The notes under the pieces are model-generated. The model was not told the DNA's origin, made no database searches, and saw only the letters and a program-made list of their open reading frames with translations. Position numbers and translations under genes: made by a program. From Stappia indica (GTDB lineage Bacteria > Pseudomonadota > Alphaproteobacteria > Rhizobiales > Stappiaceae): DNA of 64,000 nucleotides. Of this stretch, positions 50,852 to 58,766 are shown piece after piece; the stretch's first letter is position 1; every line of letters begins with the position of its first letter. The stretch covers positions 124,001 through 188,000 of the forward strand of contig NZ_MBQE01000005.1 of the NCBI RefSeq assembly GCF_001696535.1, read 5' to 3'.

Positions 50852-51913
50852 ATGAGCCGCAGCGGCGATTTTTACATTCATATTGCTAATCTCGAAGTGG
50901 ATTTTCTCCACTTCCTGCGCGACCTGCTGGCAGCCGAAGGCTTCTCAGCCGAGGACGCGATTGTCCATCCGGGTCCCGGCTTTAGGCGATATGAGCCGGA
51001 TCTTATTGTCGGCAATCCGAGCGGTCGCGGAAAGACGGTCGTTGAATTCAAGCTGTACCGAACGCAGAAGGCCCCGACACCGCTTCTCTTGCAGGCGGCA
51101 GAACGTGTTCGAACCAGTCAAACGAAGGAGGGAGCATCGCATTCCCTGCTAGTCGTTACCTCCGCGATATCGCCTTCCCAGCGTGAGCGCATAGAGGGCG
51201 ATGGGCTTGAATGCTGGGATCTTACAGATCTGAAAGCGAGAGCCGGCAAGGACCCTGATCTCGGTGCCGCATTGGCCGACCTTCTTAAGGCGGCCCAGGT
51301 CGGAACTGAGCGCACGAAGTTGTCAGTCGCCGAGTATTATGAGCTGAGCGATGCTGGTGACGCAAAGGTGTCAGCCGACGGGGAAGAACTCGCCAAAGCT
51401 CTTGAAGCGTGCCCGAGCGGTAGGGGGAAAAAGGCATCGGTTCAGTTTGAGCGATTATGCGTCCAGGCGCTCAAGCTTCTTTTCGCGCCCGATTTTTCTG
51501 GCTGGAAGGAGCAAAATACTATTGAACGCGGATATCAGCGTCTGGACGTTATAGCTCGCTTGACACCGTCCAATCCGTTCTGGGAGGCGCTCGCGTATGA
51601 TTTCCGCGCCCGATACATCGTGTTTGAGTTCAAGAACTATTCTGCAGCCATTTCACAGGCCGAGATATTTACGACCGAGCGATATTTGTATGCCACGGCA
51701 CTTCGACCGGTCGCCATAGTCATCGCCCGCAAGGGCGCTGACAAGAATGCCCACAAGACCATTCAAGGAGCGTTGCGCGAGCATGGCAAGCTGATCTTGT
51801 GCATCACATTGAAAGAGTTATGCGATCTTTTGCGCGGTTGGGACGCTGGTGATGACCCGAATAACCTGATGGTCGCGAAGCTGGACGAGTTGCTAATGAC
51901 GATTGCGCGATAG
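50852..51913 (+). CDS. Protein with two PD-(D/E)XK nuclease-like modules
   Basis: 353 residues from MSRSGDFYIHIANLEVDF; ATG 50810 would add 14 residues. Module 1: RRYEPDLIVG (Asp50) and KTVVEFKLYR (Glu65-x-Lys67). Module 2: VQFERLCVQALKLLF, RLDVIARL (Asp232) and YIVFEFKNYS (Glu259-x-Lys261). Both keep the D-ExK core of restriction-endonuclease-fold enzymes. Two such modules in one short chain is unusual. Likely a DNA-cleaving defence effector with the divergent HEPN-like gene as partner. Exact target unknown. Confidence 0.7.
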   Translation: MSRSGDFYIHIANLEVDFLHFLRDLLAAEGFSAEDAIVHPGPGFRRYEPDLIVGNPSGRGKTVVEFKLYRTQKAPTPLLLQAAERVRTSQTKEGASHSLLVVTSAISPSQRERIEGDGLECWDLTDLKARAGKDPDLGAALADLLKAAQVGTERTKLSVAEYYELSDAGDAKVSADGEELAKALEACPSGRGKKASVQFERLCVQALKLLFAPDFSGWKEQNTIERGYQRLDVIARLTPSNPFWEALAYDFRARYIVFEFKNYSAAISQAEIFTTERYLYATALRPVAIVIARKGADKNAHKTIQGALREHGKLILCITLKELCDLLRGWDAGDDPNNLMVAKLDELLMTIAR

Positions 51914-51945
51914 GTTCATACAGCGCCAGTTTCGTAAAGTGTAAC

Positions 51946-51975
51946 TTGACAGGCAACGGCTCGATTCTGTATGCT
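51946..51975 (+). promoter_or_regulatory. Sigma70 promoter of higBA, leaderless
   Basis: TTGACA (51946-51951) and TATGCT (51970-51975) with an 18-bp spacer. The -10 box ends 6 nt before the higB ATG at 51982, so transcription should begin at or next to the start codon and the mRNA would be leaderless. No Shine-Dalgarno is visible before higB. Confidence 0.65.
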
Positions 51976-51981
51976 TAGTCC

Positions 51982-52272
51982 ATGAAGATTCGGAACGTCC
52001 TGCATAAGGGGCTTCGTCGCCTTATCGAGGATGATGATGCGAGCGGAGTTCAGGCGGCGGTGGCGGAGAAGCTGCGCCGCATGATTTCGTTTCTCCAGGA
52101 CATGGAGCGCGAGGACGAGCTTCGCACCGTGCCAAGCTGGAAAGCCCACAGGCTGACCGGCGACCGCAAGGGGACATGGAGCCTGTTCGTCACCAAGAAC
52201 TGGCGGCTGACGTTTCAAATCGACCAAAACGAGATCGAGGTCATCGACCTCGATTACGAGGATTACCACTAG
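51982..52272 (+). CDS. higB: Type II toxin HigB-like (RelE/ParE superfamily)
   Basis: 96 residues. The C-terminal strand pair GTWSLFVTKNWRLTFQIDQN is the HigB core, with SWKAHRLTGDRKG before it and VIDLDYEDYH at the end. HigB cuts mRNA at the ribosome. Toxin gene precedes antitoxin by 9 nt, the usual higBA order. The first 25 residues are longer than in many HigB proteins (KIRNVLHKGLRRLIEDDDAS). Confidence 0.85.
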   Translation: MKIRNVLHKGLRRLIEDDDASGVQAAVAEKLRRMISFLQDMEREDELRTVPSWKAHRLTGDRKGTWSLFVTKNWRLTFQIDQNEIEVIDLDYEDYH

Positions 52273-52281
52273 GAGGTAGCT

Positions 52282-52614
52282 ATGAGCACTAATATGGGTA
52301 TCCGCATAAAGAACCCGGCCCATCCGGGTGGGTTCGTGAAGCACGAGATTATCGAGCCGCTGGACCTGTCTGTCACGGACGCGGCCAAGGCTCTGGGCGT
52401 TACGCGTCCTGCCCTGTCGGCGCTGTTGAACGAGCGCGCGGCGCTTTCCCCGGAGATGGCGCTGCGCATCGAAAAGGCATTCGGCGTGTCCATGGACACG
52501 CTGATGCGCATGCAGAACAGCTTCGACATTGCCCAGGCGCGCAAGCGCGAGGGCGATATCAAGGTCGCGCGCTATGCGGGCGGCTCGGGCGATGCAAGTC
52601 CTGCTCCCGTTTAG
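52282..52614 (+). CDS. higA: HigA family antitoxin
   Basis: 110 residues. The opening HPGGFVKHEIIEPLDLSVTD and the helix-turn-helix AAKALGVTRPALSALLNERA are the HigA signature, followed by LSPEMALRIEKAFGVSMDTL. It neutralises HigB and represses the operon. A strong AGGAGGTAG site lies before ATG 52282, in contrast to the leaderless toxin, which should favour antitoxin synthesis. Confidence 0.9.
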   Translation: MSTNMGIRIKNPAHPGGFVKHEIIEPLDLSVTDAAKALGVTRPALSALLNERAALSPEMALRIEKAFGVSMDTLMRMQNSFDIAQARKREGDIKVARYAGGSGDASPAPV

Positions 52615-52643
52615 GTAAGTGTAAGCTATCACAATGAAAGTGT

Positions 52644-54623
52644 TTGTCTTTGCTTGAGGCACCGCTACGCGATCTATTATCCAGTCGGCTTGATGTGCTG
52701 GAAAGCGGCCTAACGCTTCTGGATATCGAGAAGTATATCCCTAATAAAATAGGGACGCGGAGCTTCATCGATATCCTGGCGCGGGATGAGCGTGGGCGCT
52801 GGGTGCTGATTGAAGTCAAGAGAAGTGATGCCGCTGCCCGTGAGGCTATTCACGAGATCTACAAATATGTCGAAGCCGTCAAAGCGCATCTTGGCGCGCG
52901 TGACGATGAAATACGCGCGATTGTTGCCTCTACGAACTGGACGGAACTTCTGAGTCCGTTCTCCCGATTTACGCATGACACTTCCATCTCGGTAGTCGGG
53001 ATGAATCTTGTCATTGATGAAGCGACAAAGAACATCTACGCCCAGACCATTGAACCGCTGCCCATCACATCGGGGCGCGTCTTGTCGCCGTGGCATGACA
53101 TGAGCCTGTACGAGAGCGCGGAGCGCCTTGCTGCCGGAATTGCGAGCCACGATGCAAGCTGCAAAGCGAAGGGCATCGCCGATTACATCATGGTGGTGAT
53201 GAAGGCCCCTGACGGCTTCTATGAGGCATCGGTTGAGGCGACCGCACGAGCAATGCGGGAAATAAAGGGTGATGCGGGTGAACCGACACAGGATGAGATT
53301 GCTGAGACAGCCGCAAAAATGAAGCGGTTGGAGCATCTGATTTATTTCGTACCCCAGCTCCTGCCCGCGGATGAGTATATGCGCATCATCCAGGCTGACC
53401 CTGACCTTTATCAGGAAGTGATGGAATTCGCTGACGACATGGAGGGCGAAGAGCTTCTTGCATCCTTACAGGAATACGCACTCTTTGCAGATCCGAAGGT
53501 TGACCGCGACTATTTTGAGGTCGGGTATCCCGCGAAGTTCCGTGCCAAGCTATTGGATAGCGAGGGTTGGAATATCGAGGAAATTCTTCGGCGTGGTGCG
53601 TTCGCTCGAAACCAGAACCTCACCGATGAAACCGTTCTGGGCGAAATAGCGGGGGAAGCTGGCACATCCGGCCAGAGACTTAAGCGTTCAGTGGTACTGT
53701 CGAGCAGGGCTGAACTCTCGCAGCTTATGAAAGATGTCGCAGAATGCCTGCCCAACAATCCGGTTTGGCGGGGCATGATCCGCGATCAGTTGGATGATGC
53801 GCGATCTGACTTTCCAGAGGGTACAGTGCATGTCTCGATCTACGCACCATCAACCGGGATTCTGACGCTGTACTTTGCCGTTACGCAGGAGAACGGCGTT
53901 CTCTTTGTTCCGACCTACAGCCTGTCCGTGGAAGCAGATGGCGAAGTCCGACGGATGTACGCTGGTGAACTACAGTCCTCGGACACAGCACCAGTTGCGC
54001 CCGAAGCATATAGACACGTTCTGGACGAATACTATGGCGGAGATGTCGGGTCGCTGGTGATGACCATGACATCGGGAGGATATGAGGTGCGGGATATCGA
54101 TATTCTGGAAGACCTAGGCCTTACCTACGGATCGTTCAGATGTGATGCTGAGGGTGATGCGCGGCATTTTTTCAGGATGAAGAATGGGAGGTGGCGCAAA
54201 GCTGCGCAAGTTGTCCCATTCGGTCAATTCAAAAGCTATCTTGAGCGAAACAGTCGGCTTCTCCAGATTATCGTTCGCAAGCTATCACCGCGTATTGGTC
54301 CTGGAATATGCGACGGAAGCCTGTCCGAACGTCAACTGGAGGATAGGGTGGATGCGGAAATTGCAGGCCGAGGCGAAGTCTACATTGGCCCTCCGGAACA
54401 GTGCGACGTTTGTACGATTCCGCTGTCGGGCGAGGTGTTCATGTCGGATGGACGTGTGAAGGATGGCACGATGTGGGCCAATATGTGCGCGGACTGTACC
54501 ATCTACTACGGTGCCGGGATTGGCTGGGGGATAGGCCAGCTATATCGCAAAGCTGAAGATGGTCGATGGCTGCTCGTCGGAGGTGGGCCTGGGCAAAGTG
54601 AAGCCGACGATGAACGGGCATGA
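52644..54623 (+). CDS. NucS-like PD-(D/E)XK nuclease with C-terminal zinc ribbon
   Basis: 659 residues, TTG start at 52644 (LSLLEAPLRDLLSSRLDVLE). The N-terminal domain matches NucS/DUF91 endonucleases: TRSFIDILARDERGRW (Asp43) and VLIEVKRSDAAAREAIHEI (Glu57-x-Lys59). Residues about 150-580 are unassigned. The C-terminus has CDVC and CADC (Cys587, 590, 615, 618), a zinc ribbon. It follows higA by 29 nt and probably shares its transcript. I infer a DNA-targeting defence or repair nuclease; the large middle region is the main unknown. Confidence 0.65.
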   Translation: MSLLEAPLRDLLSSRLDVLESGLTLLDIEKYIPNKIGTRSFIDILARDERGRWVLIEVKRSDAAAREAIHEIYKYVEAVKAHLGARDDEIRAIVASTNWTELLSPFSRFTHDTSISVVGMNLVIDEATKNIYAQTIEPLPITSGRVLSPWHDMSLYESAERLAAGIASHDASCKAKGIADYIMVVMKAPDGFYEASVEATARAMREIKGDAGEPTQDEIAETAAKMKRLEHLIYFVPQLLPADEYMRIIQADPDLYQEVMEFADDMEGEELLASLQEYALFADPKVDRDYFEVGYPAKFRAKLLDSEGWNIEEILRRGAFARNQNLTDETVLGEIAGEAGTSGQRLKRSVVLSSRAELSQLMKDVAECLPNNPVWRGMIRDQLDDARSDFPEGTVHVSIYAPSTGILTLYFAVTQENGVLFVPTYSLSVEADGEVRRMYAGELQSSDTAPVAPEAYRHVLDEYYGGDVGSLVMTMTSGGYEVRDIDILEDLGLTYGSFRCDAEGDARHFFRMKNGRWRKAAQVVPFGQFKSYLERNSRLLQIIVRKLSPRIGPGICDGSLSERQLEDRVDAEIAGRGEVYIGPPEQCDVCTIPLSGEVFMSDGRVKDGTMWANMCADCTIYYGAGIGWGIGQLYRKAEDGRWLLVGGGPGQSEADDERA

Positions 54624-54746
54624 TCCAATCGGTTTCGTTTCCGTCTGTCTTTTGAAAGCGTAAGTCGATTGGAAGATTATATGCTCGATCTGCGAGAATG
54701 CCGAGTTCACTGCCTGCACAATCCAGCGGCGTGATGCTGGCGGCAT

Positions 54747-55079
54747 CCAACCGAAGAACGGTTGGCCATGGGGTCTTGGGGAGATCGGAGGCTCCCCGAG
54801 CGCGATGGAACGGCGGACGTTCCTCCATGGTCCGGTGCTGGTGGAGCGGGAAGGCTCCAGGCCTGGCGAGTGGGAGCCATGAGGGGCGGCGATACGCCCT
54901 TCATGCCGATGGGTGTGGGGAGAGCGGCAATCTCCCCATGAGTGATGAACCGGCGATACGGTTCACTGGCACGGCAAAGCTCAACGCCGGAGACGTGTCA
55001 CAGGCCGGGAGGGATGCAACGGGAGGCGCGCAGCGGACCTCCCTTGCCAAGATGGTGCGGTATGACCGCACACATCTTG
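54747..55079 (+). ncRNA. Strongly structured RNA-like segment, class unknown
   Basis: Eight hairpins in 333 nt: 54747-54765 (7-bp stem), 54778-54797, 54807-54823, 54878-54905 (11 bp with one G-U), 54917-54937 (7 bp), 54946-54965 (7 bp), 55021-55043 and 55048-55079. Two loops repeat CGGCGATACG and two stems repeat GGGGAG. No protein-like reading frame covers it. Density of perfect stems is far above the flanks. It could be a mobile-element RNA of the HEARO/omega-RNA kind or a group II intron fragment; no iscB or reverse transcriptase gene is adjacent. Strand is assumed. Confidence 0.55.
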
Positions 55080-55490
55080 CGTACCGCGCGAAGCGCCATC
55101 AATGCGGCCTATCGGCTGTTTGTTCGGTTTTGTCTCATGAACCGCCGTCGCGTTCCTCATGGGGTATCACCGCTGTCGGTATGACTGCCCTGCCGCGCTT
55201 TCACTCACCGATTCCCATAACGCTGCCGTTGCGGTATAATCCAATCGGCTTTGCCCGCTATATGCGCGAAAAATGATCGATTCCGCCGACGGGTGGACTC
55301 TGCACTCTTTTTCCTGATGCTGTAAGTATAGCTAAGTAAGCAACGCTTTGAATTTATTTAGGCAAAGTAGGGCAACTTGGTAACCATCCGTTTCGACGCG
55401 GCTCTGGAAAACAAACTCTGCCGCGCGTATGTCAAAGACCTTGATCCGACGATTGAGGCTCGCATGGGGCTCTGTTCGGGAAGAAAAAAC

Positions 55491-55519
55491 TTGCACAACT
55501 AGGACCAAAATCCTAGTAT
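55491..55519 (+). promoter_or_regulatory. Promoter with embedded operator for the recombinase operon
   Basis: TTGCAC (55491-55496), 17-bp spacer, TAGTAT (55514-55519). Between and overlapping them is the inverted repeat ACTAGGA-CCAAAA-TCCTAGT (55498-55517). Just downstream TATGTTC is repeated at 55517 and 55528. The palindrome placement predicts tight repression of the recombination genes. Confidence 0.6.
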
Positions 55520-55581
55520 GTTCCTGTTATGTTCTTTCCGTGAGAAGGAGAAACCCAAAAACGAGCCGGAAAGGACAGGTC

Positions 55582-55992
55582 ATGCAAGACGATGCACTGC
55601 TTTCAGACAAGACCAAGCCTACAAACGCTCGCTCCGCCGCGCAGGATGATGCTCCCGATCTTGCGGCCCCGGTGAACAGCCAGGCCCCGACCTACGCCGC
55701 CCTTAGCTTCGATGCCGACGAATTCATCCAATATGTGAAGGACCACGATCTGAGCGAGGGCGAAGCTTATGAGTTTCTGGCGACGGTCTGGGTTTATGTC
55801 GTGACCTGGGTGGATCTGGGCTTTGGCATCCATCCCCCGCAACAAACGCTCAAGAAGGACGGCGCGGAACCTGAACCCGCGCTGGATCATGAATCCGCGC
55901 TGGTGCTAACGTACAGGGAGACATTCAACAACAGATCGAAAGAGAAGACCGCGCCGCGCCCGAAGCGCCGTGCGGGGAGGAAGGATTCATGA
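55582..55992 (+). CDS. Hypothetical protein, first gene of recombinase operon
   Basis: 136 residues from MQDDALLSDKTKPTNARSAA, with GGAAAGGACAGG upstream. A disordered Ala/Asp-rich N-terminus is followed by a helical core (LSFDADEFIQYVKDHDLSEG, AYEFLATVWVYVVTWVDLGF) and a basic tail (KTAPRPKRRAGRKDS). No family recognised. Its stop overlaps the next start by 4 nt. It could be a regulator or directionality factor of the recombinase, by position only. Confidence 0.6.
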   Translation: MQDDALLSDKTKPTNARSAAQDDAPDLAAPVNSQAPTYAALSFDADEFIQYVKDHDLSEGEAYEFLATVWVYVVTWVDLGFGIHPPQQTLKKDGAEPEPALDHESALVLTYRETFNNRSKEKTAPRPKRRAGRKDS

Positions 55993-56414
55993 TGATGGAA
56001 ACGAAGGAGCCAATCAAATCACAAGCGGTGATTTACGTTCGGGTTGCGAGCGTCGATCCGGGCGACGGTAACGGTAGAATTGCGATGCAGGAGCAACGCT
56101 GCCGCGACTACGCGACAGCGCAGGGATACGCGGTTGCCCGCGTGTTCATTGACGCGGGCGTTTCGGGCGGCATTGCCGAGCGTCCCGGTCTGAATGCGAT
56201 GCTGGCCTATCTGGAGACGATGCACGACCGTGGCACCATCGTGATGATGGAGGATAGCGCGCGACTGGCGCGCGATGTCCGCGTCATGCGCGACCTATCC
56301 GCGAGAATTCGCGGCACCGGCGCGCGAATTGAATTCTGCGATGCGCGGGCTGTGGCAAGCATCGTCCTACCCGATCGGATTCTGTTCATGGGAGCGCGGA
56401 GGGTCCAGATATGA
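55989..56414 (+). CDS. Resolvase-like protein lacking the catalytic serine
   Basis: 141 residues: only the N-terminal catalytic domain of a serine recombinase. The motif reads AVIYVRVASVDP, with Ala20 where the nucleophilic Ser of YxRVS should be (the full recombinase next door has YCRVSS). Other active-site positions are retained: AMQEQRCRDYA, DAGVSGGIAERPGLNAML and EDSARLARD with its arginines. There is no C-terminal DNA-binding domain. Ser21 is adjacent but out of register. I infer an accessory, non-cutting subunit that could pair with the recombinase. Overlaps both neighbours as ATGA. Confidence 0.75.
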   Translation: MMMETKEPIKSQAVIYVRVASVDPGDGNGRIAMQEQRCRDYATAQGYAVARVFIDAGVSGGIAERPGLNAMLAYLETMHDRGTIVMMEDSARLARDVRVMRDLSARIRGTGARIEFCDARAVASIVLPDRILFMGARRVQI

Positions 56415-58027
56415 GCAAGTCAGCACCTTTATCCTCAACCACGCTTCAATCCACGAGTGCCGTCATCTATTGCCGTGTTTCCAGCGCGGCGCAGATGCAG
56501 AAGGGCCATGGCCTTGCCTCGCAGGAAACTCGCTGCCGCGAGTTCGCGCGCATGAAGGGATATGAGGTCGTTCAGGTCTTCACCGACGAGGCGGTGTCTG
56601 GTGGCCTCATCAATCGGCCTGGCATGCAGGCGATGCTGTCCTTCCTGCGCGCCAACCGTAAGTGCGGCGGCTTTGTTGTCCTCCTGGATGACATTTCGAG
56701 AATCGCAAGATCCATCCAAGTTCATCTGGAGTTGCGCAGCGCTATCGCGGAAACGGGCGCGCGTCTGGAAAGCCCGTCCATCGAGTTTGGCGAGGATTCC
56801 GATTCCATCCTCGTGGAAAACCTGCTGGCCAGCGTCTCGCAGCATCAGCGCGAGAAGAACGCGGAGCAGACGCGCAACCGGATGCGCTCCCGGCTGATGA
56901 ACGGCTACTGGCCGTTCATCGCCTGCATGGGGTATCGGCATGTCAGCAAGCCCGGCGAGGGTCGCGTGCTGGTGCGCGACGAACCTTTGGCCTCGATCAT
57001 TCAGGAAGCGATGGAAGGTTATGCCTGTGGCCGCTTTCGCTCTCAGGCGGAAGTGGCGCGGTTTCTGGAAAGGCATAACGCCTTCCCGAAAAGTGCTGGC
57101 GGCAAGGTCCGCTATCAGCTTGCCAATACCATCCTTACGAAGCCGCTTTACGCGGGCTATGTCGAAAACCCGGACTGGGGCGTGGAACTGCGCAAGGGCA
57201 AACACGAGGGGCTAATCAGCTTCGAGACGTTTGAACGCATCCAGAAGCGTCTCAAGGAAGGCTCCTACGCGCCGATGCGCGCCGACATCAGCGAGGACTT
57301 CCCGCTGCGTGGCGCGGTGTCCTGTGCGTGCTGCGGCAAGCCGCTGACGGCCTGCTGGTCGAAGAGCAAGACCGGCGCGCGTCATCCTTACTATATGTGC
57401 TTCGCCAAAGGTTGTGAGCGCAAGGGTAAGGCCATTCGCCGCGATGTGATTGAAGGCGCGTTTGTTGACCTGCTTGACGGCATGACACCACGGCAGAACC
57501 TGTTCGATCTCGCGCATGCGATGTTCAAGCGGGCGTGGAGTCTGCGGCTCGATCAGGCGCGCGCGATGAAGCTGTTCAATGACAATGAGGTGGCAAAGAT
57601 CGACAAGCAGATTGGCGTGATGCTCGACCGCATCGTTGATGCCTTGTCCGAGTCCGTCATCGCCGCCTATGAGAAGCGTATCGCGGAACTTGAACGCGGC
57701 AAGCTGCTGCTCGCCGAAAGGCGGGCTAACATCGGTCGTCCGAAGCGCACCTTTGAGGAGATGTTCGAACACGCCTGCAGTTTCCTCGCAAGCCCTTTGA
57801 ATATCTGGAAAAATCCAAACCCGGTCGCCCGAAAGCTCGTCCTGAAACTGGCCTTTGCGGAGCGTCTGCAATACCGCCGCGATACAGGATTTCGAACACC
57901 GAAAACCACCTTGCCGTTCAAGGTGTTAGGCGATTTTTTGTCCGGTGAAAGAATGATGGCGGAGAGAGAGGGATTCGAACCCTCGATACGGTTTCCCGTA
58001 TACACGCGTTCCAGGCGTGCGCCTTAA
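56411..58027 (+). CDS. Large serine recombinase (site-specific integrase)
   Basis: 538 residues. Catalytic domain: [12 protein letters not shown] (Ser24), [18 protein letters not shown] and [12 protein letters not shown] recombinase domain follows ([39 protein letters not shown]), then a zinc ribbon ([19 protein letters not shown] and [13 protein letters not shown]) and a coiled-coil region near 405-445. Residues about 516-538 (ending [10 protein letters not shown]) are encoded by the antisense of the tRNA-Ser gene, so the frame runs into the attachment site. This is the likely integrase of the element. Confidence 0.9.
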   Translation: MSKSAPLSSTTLQSTSAVIYCRVSSAAQMQKGHGLASQETRCREFARMKGYEVVQVFTDEAVSGGLINRPGMQAMLSFLRANRKCGGFVVLLDDISRIARSIQVHLELRSAIAETGARLESPSIEFGEDSDSILVENLLASVSQHQREKNAEQTRNRMRSRLMNGYWPFIACMGYRHVSKPGEGRVLVRDEPLASIIQEAMEGYACGRFRSQAEVARFLERHNAFPKSAGGKVRYQLANTILTKPLYAGYVENPDWGVELRKGKHEGLISFETFERIQKRLKEGSYAPMRADISEDFPLRGAVSCACCGKPLTACWSKSKTGARHPYYMCFAKGCERKGKAIRRDVIEGAFVDLLDGMTPRQNLFDLAHAMFKRAWSLRLDQARAMKLFNDNEVAKIDKQIGVMLDRIVDALSESVIAAYEKRIAELERGKLLLAERRANIGRPKRTFEEMFEHACSFLASPLNIWKNPNPVARKLVLKLAFAERLQYRRDTGFRTPKTTLPFKVLGDFLSGERMMAEREGFEPSIRFPVYTRSRRAP

Positions 58028-58046
58028 ACCACTCGGCCACCTCTCC
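57957..58046 (-). tRNA. tRNA-Ser (anticodon GGA)
   Basis: 90 nt including an encoded CCA. On the minus strand it starts GGAGAGGTGGCCGAGTGG (class II D arm), the anticodon loop is CTGGAAC with GGA, the long variable arm pairs TACGG with CCGTA, the T arm is GAGGGTTCGAATCCCTC, and the acceptor 3' strand is TCTCTCC followed by G and CCA. All arms close. It is the attachment site of the element and overlaps the 3' end of the recombinase gene by 71 bp on the other strand. Confidence 0.97.
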
Positions 58047-58766
58047 GCAGCCGGCCCGTCCGGTGGGCCTGCGGGGCAGGCCTTTCGTCGGTCCTCGTGC
58101 GGGAAGGCGATGGGTCCGGCGCTCGCACCAGGGCGGCGCGAAGCCGGGCCGACCCGGCCCGCAAGTCGCGCAATATACTGACGATGCGGCCAAGTTCAAG
58201 CACTCATCCATGCCCTGCGGCGCTTTTCAACACGGGCGGGCAAACCCAGCCGGCAACGGGCGAGAAAGCCGGCGGAAACATTGGGTTCTGCCCGCTGAGG
58301 CCAGAGGACGGGCGCTTGCGCGGGCGCCTGGCGCATGCAGCCGGGAGGGGCCGCGTGCGGGCGGATCGGCGGGGGCGGCCGCCCCCACGCGGGGTCACGG
58401 ATTGCTCCCGCGGGCTCACGGATCGCTCCCGTGCTCTCACGCCTTGCGGAAGCGCCTTTCGTCCATCTTGCGCTTTTGCGAAAGCAAGCCTATCTGATGC
58501 GCCCGGCGGGAGAGGCAAGGCGATGGCGCGCCGTGCCCATTCTCGCCGTTTTCTCGCGTTTTGCTGTCGCCCGAAAGGCCGAGGCGGGCTATGGTCCGGC
58601 CCGCGGCCGCCCGCGTATGCAAATTTCGAGTGAACGAATTCCGCCGTACGGAGTTCAGGAAGGTGCAGAGGTCTGCCTGCAGACGTCCTGCAGCCGATGT
58701 TTGCAGTCTGGCGCGGGCCGGCCCGATGCCTTCAGGCTTGGTGTTGGGTGGATCCGGGACGGAACG
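58047..58766. other. 720-bp region without a convincing gene
   Basis: It includes the tRNA-Ser promoter side. Open frames here are Arg/Pro/Gly-rich with no ribosome site and look like chance reading of GC-rich DNA. A 16-bp direct repeat with one mismatch, TCACGGATTGCTCCCG (58395-58410) and TCACGGATCGCTCCCG (58416-58431), is the only structure I noticed. Confidence 0.5.
58172..58199 (-). promoter_or_regulatory. Putative promoter of tRNA-Ser
   Basis: Minus strand TTGAAC (58199-58194), 16-bp spacer, TATATT (58177-58172), about 125 bp before the mature tRNA 5' end. Neither tRNA remnant has a comparable sequence upstream. Confidence 0.45.

Larger units (their letters stand above)
36027..57999. 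mobile_element. Integrative mobilizable element at tRNA-Ser(GGA)
   Basis: A roughly 22-kb element bounded by a 20-bp identical tRNA-Ser core (36027-36046 and 57980-57999). It carries mobC, relaxase and a VirD4-like coupling protein at the left and a serine recombinase operon abutting the tRNA at the right. No VirB/Trb secretion genes are present, so transfer would need a helper. Cargo includes ArdC, toxin-antitoxin and nuclease/HEPN genes and a secreted S74 protein. The island may extend left to 34.1 kb or 33.1 kb as the remains of earlier insertions. Confidence 0.75.

Noticed and set aside
54747..55079. Complete group II intron
   Set aside because: No domain V with AGC/GAAA pattern, no GTGCG 5' end and no reverse transcriptase gene nearby.
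54698..55276. 192-codon plus-strand frame through the structured segment
   Set aside because: Composition is not protein-like and every part is occupied by RNA stems; no ribosome site.
36027..57999. Self-transmissible ICE with its own type IV secretion system
   Set aside because: Relaxase and coupling protein are present but no VirB, Trb or Tra channel genes are found in the interval.
58097..58633. 178-codon plus-strand frame downstream of tRNA-Ser
   Set aside because: Arg/Gly/Pro-rich low-complexity translation of GC-rich DNA, no start signal, no recognisable domain.
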